Below are positions 12,351-25,229 of a stretch of 64,000 nt of DNA, piece after piece; the first letter of the stretch is position 1; every line of letters begins with the position of its first letter. The stretch covers positions 42,737,956 through 42,801,955 of the forward strand of contig NC_035161.2 in assembly GCF_001659605.2 (NCBI RefSeq), read 5' to 3'. Source of the DNA: Manihot esculenta (Eukaryota; Streptophyta; Magnoliopsida; Malpighiales; Euphorbiaceae). Under the pieces are notes generated by a model that searched no databases, was not told the origin of the DNA, and saw only the letters and a list, made by a program, of their open reading frames with translations. The translations under genes and the position numbers were made by a program.

Positions 12351-15030
12351 TATCACGGTTACTAGTATTTAGGTTGAATTAGAATTTTTAATACTATATA
12401 AAAAAGATATTTTAATGTATAATATCATCTTTTGTTCTTAGTTAATTTGAGGAGGCTGAAAATACTATTATTTTTGTTGTGTTTCAACCATGAACATGTG
12501 TAGTTAATTTTTTTTTTAATTGAAAGATAATTAAAGTTTCAGTTCAATTGATTTGTGAGATTTAATTAATTTTATTATTTTTTATTATTTTTTAGTATTT
12601 ATATTATTATAATAAGGGTTTATTGTGTAATTATTAAAATAATATATTGCTATATAGATTGATTAAATCAATATATAAATTAGGTTACCTAAGATCTTTC
12701 TAAGAGACAATATAATTTAACTTAAATAAATCGAGCATTTCACATTTATTAATTAGAATAAAGTCTTTCTAAATCTCAATATAGTAATTGAATTAAATTA
12801 TAAAAATGTCTATTGTTGTTGTTCAAGAATCAGACCTAATTAACTAACTCTCTTAACTAATTTAAAAACTAATAAATGATTAGTTATCTGAAACATTTTT
12901 TATATTTAGATTTATTAATAAATAATTTGAAATTATTTTTGCATATATAATCGACTAATAAAACTGAAACTAAAATTAATTATTTGATTTAATTCATTTC
13001 ATATTATTTGCTCTTTAAATTAATTTTTTCGTTGAATTAATTTTTATTTATTTATATTTAAAATTTCTCATTTTATTTTTATTGTTATTTTTATTTATTT
13101 AATAAAATTATATTTTTTTTCAAAAATATCACTATCGCAATTTATTTTATTTTAGAAAAGCATAAATTTATTTTTAGTGTAAAATTGTTGATACCATATT
13201 GGAGAAGATGGGTGAACTAAAGCAACCCTTTCTAAACTGAGCTATCCCTCCATTTTCAGTTATCCAATAAAATAAAAAAAAATAAAACTTTGAAAATATT
13301 TATGTGTATGTCATGTATAATCAAAGATGCCAATTGGGGCATTCATCTAAACCGTGCACAAGTTTCAAACTGTTTGCAAAGAACCTATCCTATTGCAATG
13401 CAAGTGATGAAGTTTTGAGCAAAAGATTTATAAATCTCCAATCAAACTAAAGTTCAGTCATGACTCATCTACGACACTAGAAAGGGGAGAAAGCACAAAC
13501 AGTACTAAAAACCAACAAATTAAGAAAAAGAATGTCATGAACACCAGTAATCATATAATGACGCTCCTGTTGGAGAAATAATTTGTCAATTTTGGTGGAC
13601 AGAAATTTGAACTGTCCAACTTCATAGCAAATTTTTCTCATGATGCAAACTAAACTAAACAATTTTCTAACTGTATTTATCAAGCGAAGCCTTAAAACAT
13701 GATGGACCATTCGCATCATTATTCAATTTGTGGGTAGGTGATGAATCACACAGCATCATCTATTGGAAACAACAGTGAGATTAACAACTGACAATTGGAA
13801 GTCCGTACGAATCACTTAAATGTGTTTTACACAGCGAGAGCGATCGAGCTTTTAGAAGCAAAAACGACAGGGTGACCCAAGTATACCATTATGATTTCTG
13901 ATGGAATGCAGAGTTCCAATTCCACCAATTCATGATGGATTCACTTGAGGATTTCTTCAGTAATGTCTTTGTCATGGTGTTATGTTTATTGCAGAACCAA
14001 CTGTATCCGTTTATCATATGACATTATGTTAGCAGCATCATGCATGGATCCATATTTTGCAACTTAATCCTCTTTTATTCTACATTTTTTAGTCACTCGA
14101 AAATAAATTTAAACAAACTTTTTTAATTATTCGTATGTAACATGATAGCTCAACTTTGATTATCAATCCTGGAATTAAACTGAGCATACCAAGCAGAGAG
14201 AGAAAATGAAGAGATTCTTAGGCGAGTGTCACTGCTGGTGTTATGGTAGCCTCCAAGAGTACACAATGTTACAGAGAATCTAGTTTTTGTAAGGCTCTGT
14301 GTGATGCAATGCTGAGAGCTGAGACACAAGAAGTCTCCTGCATCAATTTTCAGCAAATTATATATATATATATATATATATAAAAGGGAAAAATCATTTT
14401 TGCGTTTTAATGGTTTCCAAACGCAATTTCAACGATCGTTTGTGTGGTTCTGTCTTGCCTTGACCTGCGGCGTTTACAAGCAATGATGTATGTATATCGG
14501 CAATTCCAAGGAATCTTGTCCCAACTTCAAAACACAAATGCGCTTTCTTAATTAATTAATTAATTATTATTAGTAGTAGTAGTAGCATTAATTAACCCTA
14601 AACATGATTTAACTTTAATAGTAAATAAAAGTATTCAATAAGACACTGCACAAAATTAAAACAACTTATAACTTGATCCAATGCACATAGAATTTTAATT
14701 CATAAAAAGTACTCTGTTTTATAATTAAGATTTTTACATAAAATAATATGAATTTAATAAATTTAATAAACTACTCCACTTATTAAACATAAAATTAAAA
14801 AAGAAAATATTTAATAAAAGATTGAACTAACAAAATTTCATTTATTAAAAAAAACTCTTAAACTGAGCTAAAAAATTAAAAATATTTTAATAATTTCAAT
14901 TATTATTCGTTACTTACTGTTAAACTTTTCTATAATAATTCAATAATTAATAGGTTTTTTTTTTCTCTTGCTATCTGAAATTCAATTATTAATAATAGAA
15001 GATAAAACTAAAACCTCGCATGTCTCCATC
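12351..15030. other. AT-rich intergenic DNA with (TA)n tract
   Basis: No supported gene. A (TA)n microsatellite of about 24 nt lies at 14359-14382, and short TTAA and TAG repeats lie near 14550-14585. Short frames at 13.5 and 14.2 kb on the minus strand have no recognisable homology. Confidence 0.55.
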
Positions 15031-15036
15031 TGAAAA

Positions 15037-15054
15037 ATATATATATATATATAT
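15037..15054 (+). promoter_or_regulatory. TATA-like (AT)n upstream of the RGGA-like gene
   Basis: An alternating AT tract lies about 325 bases before the start codon and is followed by a CT-rich leader (about 15,169-15,216) typical of plant 5' UTRs. It is a plausible core promoter, but the transcript start is not visible from sequence. Confidence 0.35.
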
Positions 15055-15378
15055 GTATACAATCGCCACACGAGGTCTTACAGAGAGCAACAAGCAACAG
15101 GCAACAGGCAACAGGCAACAGCAAGAACTAGAACGACAATAAATTGAGACCGTATCAGATTAGGTTTCACTCTCTCACTCTCTCCTCTTGCGGTTAGGGT
15201 TTCTCTCTCTCTCTCTAATTCTCTTTTATATCTAAACAAACCAATTCCCTCTTTGTTTACAGATCTGTGTGATTTTACCATGGAGGATTTGTTAACTTAG
15301 GGTTTTCTGGTCGCCTTCCAAGTAGGATCCTTGAGTGTTTAGGAGGGTTTTGCTCTTCACTGCTGATTTTTATCAGAA

Positions 15379-18300
15379 ATGGCGTCCATGAACCCTTTCG
15401 ATTTGTTGGGTGACGATGACGCCGAGGACCCATCCCAGCTCATTGCAGCTCAGCAGCAGAAGGCTGCCGCCGCCGCCGCCGTCGCTCCTAAGAAATCTCA
15501 GCCTCAGCCTCAGCCTCAGCCTCTATCCAAGCAGTCGGCTAAGCTCCCCTCCAAGCCGGTACCTCCGGCTCAGGCTGGTGAGCGGTTCTTGACTTGCTTC
15601 CTTCTCTTCTGCTGTTTGCTTCTTGGAAAATGACTATTCTGAGTTTCATTTGTTTTTTTTTTTTTTCCTTCGTTTGTTGATTGATGGAAGATTGTTTCGA
15701 TTAAGTTCGTCTTTCCGTAGTGTGTGGAAAGATTTGAGTTTGTTCGTCTTGATGCTAGGGATTACTTGCACATACAACGCACAGCATACGGCCACTTAAT
15801 TGTTTAGCTGCTTGAAAGTTTCTGTCCAGCTTACTTTCTTTTTGGAAGAAGAAAAGTTACTTGGCCGCTCTAATTGTTTATATTGTTGAGCTAAGTTGTT
15901 TTGAAATTGAGTGCAATTTAGAACATTTCAAAATATGTCAATTTAAGTGTGTGTTTACACTATCTAAGAAAGCCTGTTCTTGGAGAAATTAAGTCACGCT
16001 GGTACTTCCAGCTTCAATTTTCTCCCTTCCAGAGTGATACTGTATGTTTTATGATAATTCTATCATTAGCCTGATTTTTGGAAGTGGATGAAGCGCTGGA
16101 AGTGGAATGGATGCACTTGACAATTTATTGCTTGCTTTACGCCTCCCACTGGAATGAAAGACGATCATATTATGTAAAAGCATTTTCTCACTACTCCTAT
16201 ACGGCTATACCTGACTAATTTCACACCTTTGCATGGCTTTGTACTTATTTCCTATGCGCACTAAGTTGTTCCTTTCATTTCCAAAGTGAGGGAGGCAAAG
16301 AATGAAGCTGGCCGTGGAGGAGGTCGTGGTGGTGGACGTGGATATGGGCGTGGTCGAGGTGGATACAGTCGAGACACCAACAATGAGAATTCATTCAGTA
16401 ATACTGGAGGACCTGCTGGTCAAGGTGCCCTTGAAGATGGAGATGCTGCAAAGCTTTCTGAAAGGCGTGGATATGGTGGACCTCGTGGTGGTTATCGTGG
16501 CGGTGGTCGTCGTGGTGGTTTCACCAATGGAGAAGTTGGTGTTGGAGAACGCCCTCACCGGCAATTTGAACGCCATAGTGGGACTGGACGCGGGTGGATA
16601 TCTTTATTTTTTTCGCTTAATTTTTGTGTGCCATGTGTGTTTATGCATCTAATCTGATCTAGTTTGAAGTGCAGAAATGAGATCAAACGAGAGGGATCTG
16701 GTCGTGGGAATTGGGGAACTCAGGCTGATGAAGTTTCTCAGTGAGTGACTATGAATGAATTTTTCATGAACAGATTACTATCCTATTTGCTATTTGGTTT
16801 TTTCTTTTTTGGGGGTGGGGGATTGTTATTAATTATAGTTTTTGCAATTTTAGGGTGACAGAGGAAGCTGTCAACGAGGGTGAGAAAAACTTGAGTGATG
16901 AGAAGCCCATTGGAGAACAGGAAACATTGAATGCAAATAAGGAAGGCGCTGCAAGTGAACCTGAAGAAAAGGAACCAGAGGATAAGGTGAATGTTCTTAC
17001 GAGTTAGGTTATAAAAGATGCTTTATTTGTCTGTATTACATTTTATTTTAATTTTGGTATCTTTTCTTCAAGAGAGGATTCATATTACCTAAAGGGTTGA
17101 TCTTTTTCTTGGTTGTCATTTCTTAGAATGCGTTGTTATGAGGATGAGACAAATGCCATTGAGATTACATTTTTAGGCATTGCTTGAGTAGTAGTTGCTA
17201 TAGATGTTTTGCAATTGCTAACTGCTAGATTTATCCATAGCCATATTTGATATGCTGCCAAAGGTTCCAACTGTGGCAATTTGAGTTTCAAATCCTGAGG
17301 TTTTCTGGTTCAAGTGGAAGCTTTCTTTAATATCCTTTCATGTCTTGGAATGCTGCTGTGGAGCTGTCAAGTCAAGAAAGGCTCCTAGAATGTGTTCTTA
17401 GTAGTGCTCACAGCCAAAAGTCGGTGTGCTTTGATTCGATTTTGTAAATATCTAAATGTTTAGTCTATACAGACCAAATAACTGTTTAATTGTTAAACAC
17501 TATCTAACTTTGGGATTAAAATATCCAGCCTTTTTCTCACCTTTGTCAATCAGTAGCAAGTTTATACATGCTGAAAAGTTTATGGCTTATGGTATTTGCT
17601 TCTTTCTTTCTATTTAGGAAATGACTCTTGAAGAATATGAGAAGGTGCTGGAAGAGAAGAGGAAGGCCCTACAGGCACTCAAGGCTGAGGAAAGAAAGGT
17701 GGATACCAAAGTGTTTGAATCCATGCAGCAGCTTTCAAGCAAGAAGGAGAATAATGAAATCTTTATTAAATTGGTGAATTCCATTGTGATCCCTTTGAAG
17801 TCTTCAAATATCCATTTATATTATGGAGTCATCAGCTGCCTGCTAAATTGAATGTTTTTTCTTTTAATTTCCATTGTCAAGGGCTCTGATAAGGATAAGC
17901 GGAAAGAGTTTCTCGAGAAGGATGAGAAAGCTAAAAAGGTGCTAACCCAACCCTAATCCTAACCCTTCTCCTTTTCTTATTTTTCCAACATGTTTATTTT
18001 AAAAGTTGTATTTATTTATGTATTAAATGATTATTTTGTTTCTCTCACTGCGCTGCACTTTTTAACTTTACTAGTTTATTGTGCTCATGAACAATCATAC
18101 CCAAACTTTTTTGGAGTCATTCTTCTTTGCTTTTACAAGAACTTGATTGCTACTTTATCCTTGCTTTATTTTTTATTGTTCCTGTCGCTATATATCTACA
18201 AGTTAATGGTGATTCAGTGCATTTGAATGTTGTGGGATGGTTCTAGTCTGTCAGCATTAATGAGTTCTTGAAGCCTGCTGAAGGGGAAAGGTCCTATAGC

Positions 18301-18426
18301 CCAGGTGGTCGTGGCAGAGGGCGTGGCCGTGGTGCCAGAGGGTTAATCAGCAGAGATGCAATGAGCAATGTGATGGCCCCTTCCATAGAAGATCGCGGGC
18401 AGTTCCCAACCTTGGGCGGCAAATGA
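15379..18426 (+). CDS. RGGA: RGG-repeat RNA-binding protein (RGGA / HABP4-like)
   Basis: Seven exons with GT-AG borders: 15379-15577, 16287-16593, 16675-16740, 16854-16986, 17618-17773, 17882-17938 and 18247-18426; 1,098 nt, 365 aa, close to the family length of about 350-360. The N-terminus MASMNPFDLLGDD with a following Gln/Ala/Pro-rich part is the Stm1-type N-terminal region. Residues about 75-160 form an RGG/GYG box (RGGGRGGGRGYGRGRGG). The HABP4/PAI-RBP1 core follows, with MTLEEYEKVLEEKRKALQ near residues 236-253, then a lysine-rich segment. The C-terminus has a short second RGRGRGRG run and ends FPTLGGK, a family signature. Family members are cytoplasmic/perinuclear RNA-binding proteins; the Arabidopsis relative is linked to salt and drought response. 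The start is the first ATG after the leader and matches the family N-terminus. Nothing looks broken. Confidence 0.93.
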
Positions 18427-20981
18427 GAGTTTTCAGAACCCCACATGAGATCTTGTTGGTTGACCGTTTTGGGTTCTTATTCTCAATGTCTTTTCATGAA
18501 GATGACAGCAATAACGTGATTTCTGTATTTCAAAAAACTATTTAATATTATGCTTTAAAATGTATATTTGAGGCATTTTATTTGCTCCCCTTCCGTTAGT
18601 CTTCTTTAAATGCCGTGTCATCATTTTGCTGTTTTGAGAATTTGGGGCTCTATGAAATGAGTTTTCTATGATTGGAAATGCTCGTCAATGATCAATGAAT
18701 ATGGACCTGGTCCGCGTTTGGACTGGTACTCGTCAAATTCGATATCAGACTAATTTTGGTGGGTTTCTGGTGATGCTGAAGTTTTACATTTTAAAAGGTT
18801 TTTTAAAAAAAGAAAAATGATTGAAATTTGATATATTTGGATTGAATTACATTAAAATCGTATTGAAATTGAGTCAGGTTGTCAGCCTTAAGGAATATAA
18901 TTGCAGGTTTGGTTTTGATTTCAGCCTGAAAACTGACGGTGGCGATGCCTATCAATCGTAGTCTGTTTTTTGATTTCTGGGCAATAGATGGAAGACGAGT
19001 GTATTTTCCCTGGAAGAAAAAATTGGGGTTGTGTTTATGTGGATCCATGAGATGAGAATATCAATGAAAAGCGAGGTGCCGACTCCATGTGTTCTGTTAA
19101 GCGCTGGCCCTTTGTTTCTCCCCAACTTTCTTTAAGGCTAATTTTCTAATATTTGAAAAAAAAAAACAATTTATTTTTCATTAGAGAAAGTTTTTTAAAA
19201 TGTTATTTTTTTAGAAAAAAATAATTCAATTTTTTATTAGAAAATATTTTTTATTTATTAATTTTTAATATCTTAATATTAAAAAAACAAAATAAATAAA
19301 TAAATATTTCATTCATATATCATTTGCCCCTTCATTTATCATCAGTCTCTAATATTTTCCAGTCAAATAAAAAATCATTAAGAATTCTATAAAATCTTGA
19401 GAGAATATTCTGAACAACCAGATTTTAAAAAAAAATATTTAAATAATTACATAATATTTTAATTTATAATAAAACATCTTACTAATATCTAATATTATCT
19501 ATTTTAAATTTATTTGACTGATTTTCTTAACTTATCGAATATTTTTTTACTAGTAATTTTAATTAAAAATTAATTTAATTATTTCACATAATTTAAAGTC
19601 ATTTTACCTTTTCGGAATCAAGGTCATATGTGTAATATTGTGAGAGATTCGTGCTTTCATCGTGCTTTTTTCCTCCATAATACAAAATGAATCGTTCATA
19701 ATATGCGTTACAATACATTTTGTTCTGGCCTAAGTTATCATCAAAACGAAAGCTGAGATTACATTCTTGAAAGTCTCTCTAAAATCTTCTCTCTCCCTTT
19801 TCTATATGCTTTCTTCGTCTGATCTTTAGATCCAAGGGGAGGTCCGACCATTTTTGGCGGCCATTGACCCCCAGGTGTTTTATTTTTTTTTTGTAGTAAG
19901 CTCCTGTTTTTACTTTATTTCTTTCAGTCTCCTATATGGAGTCCTACTCCCCCGCCATAGCTGGGGATTTTGTTGGGGGTTGAGATCCTCTTGGGAGTTG
20001 CTGCATACAGACAAAATACCACCAAAACGGCAAATCTTAAAATCTTTTAAAGCTGTTGGCAGGCAATTCAGAAGGTTTATGAGATGATCTCTTTCTCCTT
20101 CGGGACAAATAAAAAAGCATGTGTTTACCATGCCGTTTCTCGGCTAATCCGGCCCTAGTATGAGCTACTGCTATTATGGTGACTCAGACTCGCTTGAAAA
20201 ACCTCCCTTATGAGCTCTCGCTTTTTCGGTGCCTCCCCTGTATCCTCTTATTTCATCTAATAAAATATTTCTCACCGTAGCACCGAGCGCCACTACATTA
20301 TATCAGTATAAGATGTCGGTTTTATATTTTAGATAGTCAAATATTTCATGAGATTTTTCACTTCACTTTGCTTGCTGATATAACCATACACTAAACACAA
20401 ACAGCGTAGGATGTACTTAAAAGATAATACCACAATTTCACACATCTTGAAAAGGATTCTCTAGGCTCTTCCTCCCACATCCTCTAATTAGAATTCACAT
20501 AACAAATCAGTAAAGCTCTACATCACCCAGCTCCAAGCCCACAAATGGTAAAATCCAAGCCTTAACTGCCAGGGTGTGGTGTGGTCATTATTAAGGCAGT
20601 CCCAGATGAGCCTTGAGGAAGTTGCTATGAGAAGGTTCATCTCTTATTCATTTGCTTGAACCTCCCACAGGTTAATGCAATTTTCCACAGAATTAAAACA
20701 TATATTAAGGAGTTACAGACTATTCAGTTTAAAAGAATGGGTGACACAAGCAACAGCGTGGAATATCATAAGCATTTCTACTTTGTACATGACCAAGTGC
20801 ATTCAAAGAACAGCTATTGTCACAGTTCTATAATCATATTTTAAAAGATGCAATTTTGACGAGGCTGGTTCATTAGAACACCTTTGTGATTGCAAGAGAA
20901 TCGAGATACATTGGTAATCTTACAATCCATGGATAAGCTGGCAGACAAGACCTAGCAGAAGTCACAAGCACTTGCTTTGAC
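18427..20981. other. Intergenic DNA, no gene seen
   Basis: Contains the 3' UTR of the RGGA-like gene, AT-rich sequence at 19.1-19.6 kb, and a less AT-rich block at 19.75-20.3 kb that may be an old repeat (no reverse transcriptase or transposase frame is visible). The right end is the 3' flank of the Rab gene. Confidence 0.5.
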
Positions 20982-23630
20982 CTAAGAAGAGCAGCAGCCA
21001 CTCTTCTGCACAACAGGCTGTCCTCGGATCTGCACTGTTGGAGGTCTTGTGTCATTCATAGCTGGCTGACTTGCCATTCTGCAACCACAATAAAGCTCCA
21101 AGATAAATACAAATGCAAAATGCAATACTATCATTTGAGAAATTAAGCTTAAGCAACTTCACATGGCTCGAGTATTTTCAGAGTTCAAGTAAACACGAGG
21201 AGAACAGAAGAATAGGAGCTCCCAGGATGCATGAACCAGAGAAACTTCATCAATGTTTTGTTGGGACTCTAGAAATCTTGGTTCACTAATAATCACATTT
21301 GAAAATTTCATTTGAATCTAATCATATGGTTTCAAGCTAACAACCACACAGGGAATGGGCGGCTTCAGGTTTACCAGCTAGATAATTCATAACAACTAAA
21401 TAGGTATCAAACTTGAGGTTTGCCGAATTAATAATCATACTTCTTGCAGGCTTATTGACTTTTCAATGGAAATATCAGCCATTGGAGCATTCCAGAATGA
21501 CAAGCTAACTGCATATTGAATTGAAGCAGTCTCACTTCTAAATACAGCTACCAGCCTTCCACAATTATTATAGCTACCAAATCTAGCAGAAAATTGGTTT
21601 TTGTGTTTGTTGTTTTACAATATGAATATTACAATTTACAACAGTACCTATCCTTGATAGCAGCAGCCATGGCCATGAAAGCTTGTTCCACATTAGTAGA
21701 ATCTTTTGCACTGGTTTCCATGAAAGGAATACCAATCTCATCTGCAAATGCCTAAAATAGAGAAGGCAGAAGTAAAAGAGATTAGCTATGGGAAGGAGGG
21801 ACTGGGAGGAAGAGAGAAGGCAAGTTTAAGTGTTTAACTACCAAATTTCGATTTTTAATAAAGAAACACATATATCAGTACATGTGACAGGAACTAGCTA
21901 GACCTTTGTGGTTTCATAGGACACAACTCTATTTGCAGTAAGATCACACTTGTTTCCAACCAGAAGTTTGTTGACATTATCACTAGCATATCGATCAATT
22001 TCATTCAGCCACTGCTTGACATTATTGAAGCTTTCTTGGTCAGTCACATCATAAACAACCTACGAAGAGTCAACCCAGGAAGATATTTGTTGTAAGGATA
22101 ATTACTGAAGGGTGAAATCAAACTAGCAAGAGTAAAACTAAAGGAGATCACCCACTATGATACCATGTGCCCCTCTGTAGTAGCTACTGGTAATTGTCCT
22201 AAATCGTTCTTGCCCAGCAGTATCCCACTGCATGTTGAACAAAAAGCAAACTTTGTCCTCAAAAAATTTGTTAAAGAACTGCAGCAATGTCATATTGAGA
22301 GCTAGGAAAAGTTGAAATGGCCTCGTGAGTAGTACAAAAGGATAATAGGTATAAAATATAACAATATCTAAATGGCGTATATGCAAGGGAGTGTAGAGGG
22401 CTCATACAATTTGCAGTTTTATGGTTTTCCCATCTTGCTCCACTGTACGAATTTTCTACAATTGAAAAAAACATTAGTAATAATGTGGTCAGAGAAAATA
22501 AATATGGCCCTAAGACATCATTTACTTACAAAATCAACCCCAATGGTGCTTATGTAACTCTCTATATATGAATCATCCTGCATCAAAGAAACCAAGGGGT
22601 TAGTCAAATTAAAGATTAAAACTCCGAAATGAATGTGCCAATAGAAAAAAATGTTTGCCTATATTATTTTTTCATCATAGTTCCAACTTATGTGTTGTCC
22701 CTATAATATAAACTATTTCATGGATGAAAAATTTTGATGTTTAAACTTGATGACAACCAAACTTTTCTCACATGAATTATAAATTTCATCAAACCAAAAC
22801 TATGGTTAGGTTAGAGTTTCAATAGATTAAGTCAACTAGATTGATTGAGTTATAAATGGGCCAAAGCAACGCATATTCCTAAACTTTCAGCAGTATATAT
22901 TAACCCTACCGCGAATCTCAGAAGAAGACAGGATTTGCCAACACCCGAATCTCCAATGAGAAGAAGCTTGAACAGGTAATCACTGCAAAATGAGGCAAAG
23001 GAAAAAATTTAACACTGGTTTATAGTGTAATTAAACCAAATGCGTCAATGGAAAGGCTGAGTAATAAAAGATGGGAATGCCATAAGTTTCTAAGACAACA
23101 AGAGATTCAAGCTAAAGAATGAATGCATAAAAAACACAGGAACATAGACATGCTTAATGTCTGCCAATAATTGCCATTCAAGAACTTTGACCATATCATT
23201 TGTGAATGAAAAGTAGAAACCGATCGTCAGATTTAGGGGTAGCAAATTCAAACATCAAATATTAACACCACCACTCATATCGTAATTGCAAACTGAGTAG
23301 TTATGTCCTAACCATGAATGAACTTCAGGTTTGTCCAGAAATAGTAATAATTTTGACTTAAAAGCATATTATACTAATTTATCAATTATAATCTGTAAAA
23401 CTTAAAAACACATCATTCCATATGTGATTCTTATTATCATAAATTATGTAACAAGATTATATGAACCGATCTACCACAGAAGTACAGGCGACAAGCTAAA
23501 TCCAGCATCAAATCCATAAAAAGGCGTCAGTCTGATAATTTACTAATTACTATTCAACTAAAAATTTGTATGGTTAAGTTAAGAAACAAAGATATCAGCA
23601 TTGTATTATAACTTACTACTCTGGAGTCAT
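20982..23630 (-). CDS. RABD2: Rab GTPase of the RABD2 (Rab1) class
   Basis: Eight coding exons on the minus strand: 23630-23617, 22982-22910, 22577-22530, 22455-22408, 22227-22156, 22059-21904, 21751-21648 and 21078-20982; 612 nt, 203 aa, the usual Rab1 length. The first coding exon is only 14 nt (MTPEY, then [11 protein letters not shown]). GTP-binding motifs are all present: P-loop GDSGVGKS (15-22), switch I STIGVDF with Thr40, WDTAGQE (62-68), NKCD (121-124) and ETSAK (149-153). The C-terminus ends CCSS, giving two cysteines for geranylgeranylation. RABD proteins act in ER-to-Golgi vesicle transport on Golgi and early secretory membranes. Exon 5 must end at 22156 (GIIV|VYDV); reading through the donor gives the false frame GIIVGDLL. 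All exons keep the frame, so the gene looks functional. Confidence 0.96.
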
Positions 23631-25155
23631 TCTCTTGATGTGGTAGGAAAAGGTTAGTTAGCCGGAGCGAAAAGTTACTCCGTCGAGATTACAGTCAATG
23701 TGGACACGAGACGAAGAAGGAGAACAGGGAGTTGACGGTGAAAAGAAGGGGCGAAATGACCACCACTAGTATTGAAGGGGAGAAAGGTTACGGCCCACAA
23801 TTGTATTTGGGCTTCGTTGGCCCAAAATTAAACCCAAAGCACACTGGAGTTGGACAAGGGCATGACTACTCGCAGAAACAAAAACATAATTAATAATTTA
23901 ATTTAATTTAACAAAAAAAAAGGTAAAATAAAATTATGAATTGCGTCTGAATTCAATCCGCCATCATAATAGGAGTGAGGTATGGCGCCTCTCATCAAAT
24001 GACGCAACAGAATATGAATTTAGCAACAGCAAAATTATCACATTGATTATTGTATATCAGATGGTCAATGGAGTAGGAATTAGATGGTGAGTAATTTCTC
24101 CAAAAATCATTGAAGCCTACACCAATTTTTGATATTTCATAAATAAGATTGAGTATTAATCAGATATTATATAAGCAAAAGGCTATTCTTTATAATAAAT
24201 GTTCGCTATATCTAGCTCTCCATCCTCTCTCTCACGGAAATAAAAATTATTCTACTAAACAGTCATAATTTTTATCGTATCTAACTGTCATTTGCCTATT
24301 TTTTTTCATATATCTATATCTCTCTTTTTATTTATATATAAATACGTAAATAATGTGAATAATTGCATTTGAATAGAAGATGGATTTTTCTCCAAATACA
24401 TACACTAAATATTTATTATATGCATTTACAGTAAAACAACCACATTTTAACGTATCATTTCACGTAATCTTTGTTTTTGAATTTTTTTGTGCATTTTGCC
24501 CATCTGTAGCCACTTTTGTTTTTATTTTCTATTTATTTCATACAATAATATTTTTATTTTAAATTTATATAATTTTAAATATTTATATTATTTAATTTTT
24601 TAAATAATAATATATAAATCGAATGATTTTAAAATAGTCACGGTATTATTAAATTTAAAAACATGCTTTATACTAATTTACCCCGCTCTTTATATTTTTT
24701 ATACAAGCGTAGCACAATTAAATTATCATTGTCATTTTAGTTTTTGTTCAGTAGGGGATTAATGGTATGAATCTTTAAAGTAAGTAGCATATCATTATCA
24801 TTTTAGTTAAAATTATAATAAACCACATAAGAATATGTATTTTTTTTTCTTAGTCGGATATTTGCATCATCTAAGTTACGGCGGAAGAAATAAAATTATT
24901 AATATTTCTTTTTGACATTCATATGTAAAAATAATTAATCATCCCCATTTTATTTGTTAAATATTTTTATAATATTATTTGTATTTGTTGTTTGGCACAA
25001 CATATATCAGGACTATATTTTCTCATAAATTTTTTTATTAATTTGTCCAATTCAAATTAATTTATATTTATTTGATTTTGGTTTCAGGTTAAATCATTTT
25101 ATTCTTGATTGTGATGATTTTTACTTTCAATCTCCTTGTAACTAGATTAATGTAT
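23631..25155. other. Intergenic DNA between the Rab gene and the LINE
   Basis: The first 150 bases are the GC-richer 5' flank of the Rab gene. The rest is AT-rich with no supported frame or recognised element. Confidence 0.5.
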
Positions 25156-25172
25156 TTTTATCACACTAATTT
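25156..25172. repeat. LINE target-site duplication, left copy
   Basis: This 17-bp stretch matches 45785-45801 at 14 of 17 positions. The three differences are transitions of G or C to A or T. It directly follows the A-rich tail of the LINE (read on the minus strand), as expected for target-primed integration. Confidence 0.7.
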
Positions 25173-25229
25173 TTGTTTTTAATAGAAGATTGAGTTTAGC
25201 TCATATTATTACTGTCATGAAAAAAATCT

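Noticed and set aside
14150..14356. Minus-strand 68-codon frame near the (TA)n tract
   Set aside because: No homology, no splice or promoter context, and low-complexity surroundings.
17990..18226. 78-codon hydrophobic frame
   Set aside because: It lies wholly inside the last intron of the RGGA-like gene; T-rich introns give such frames by chance.
22138..22386. Minus-strand frame with [10 protein letters not shown] ending GIIVGDLL as a separate gene
   Set aside because: It is exon 5 of the Rab gene read through its donor site at 22155 into the intron, and through the upstream intron.
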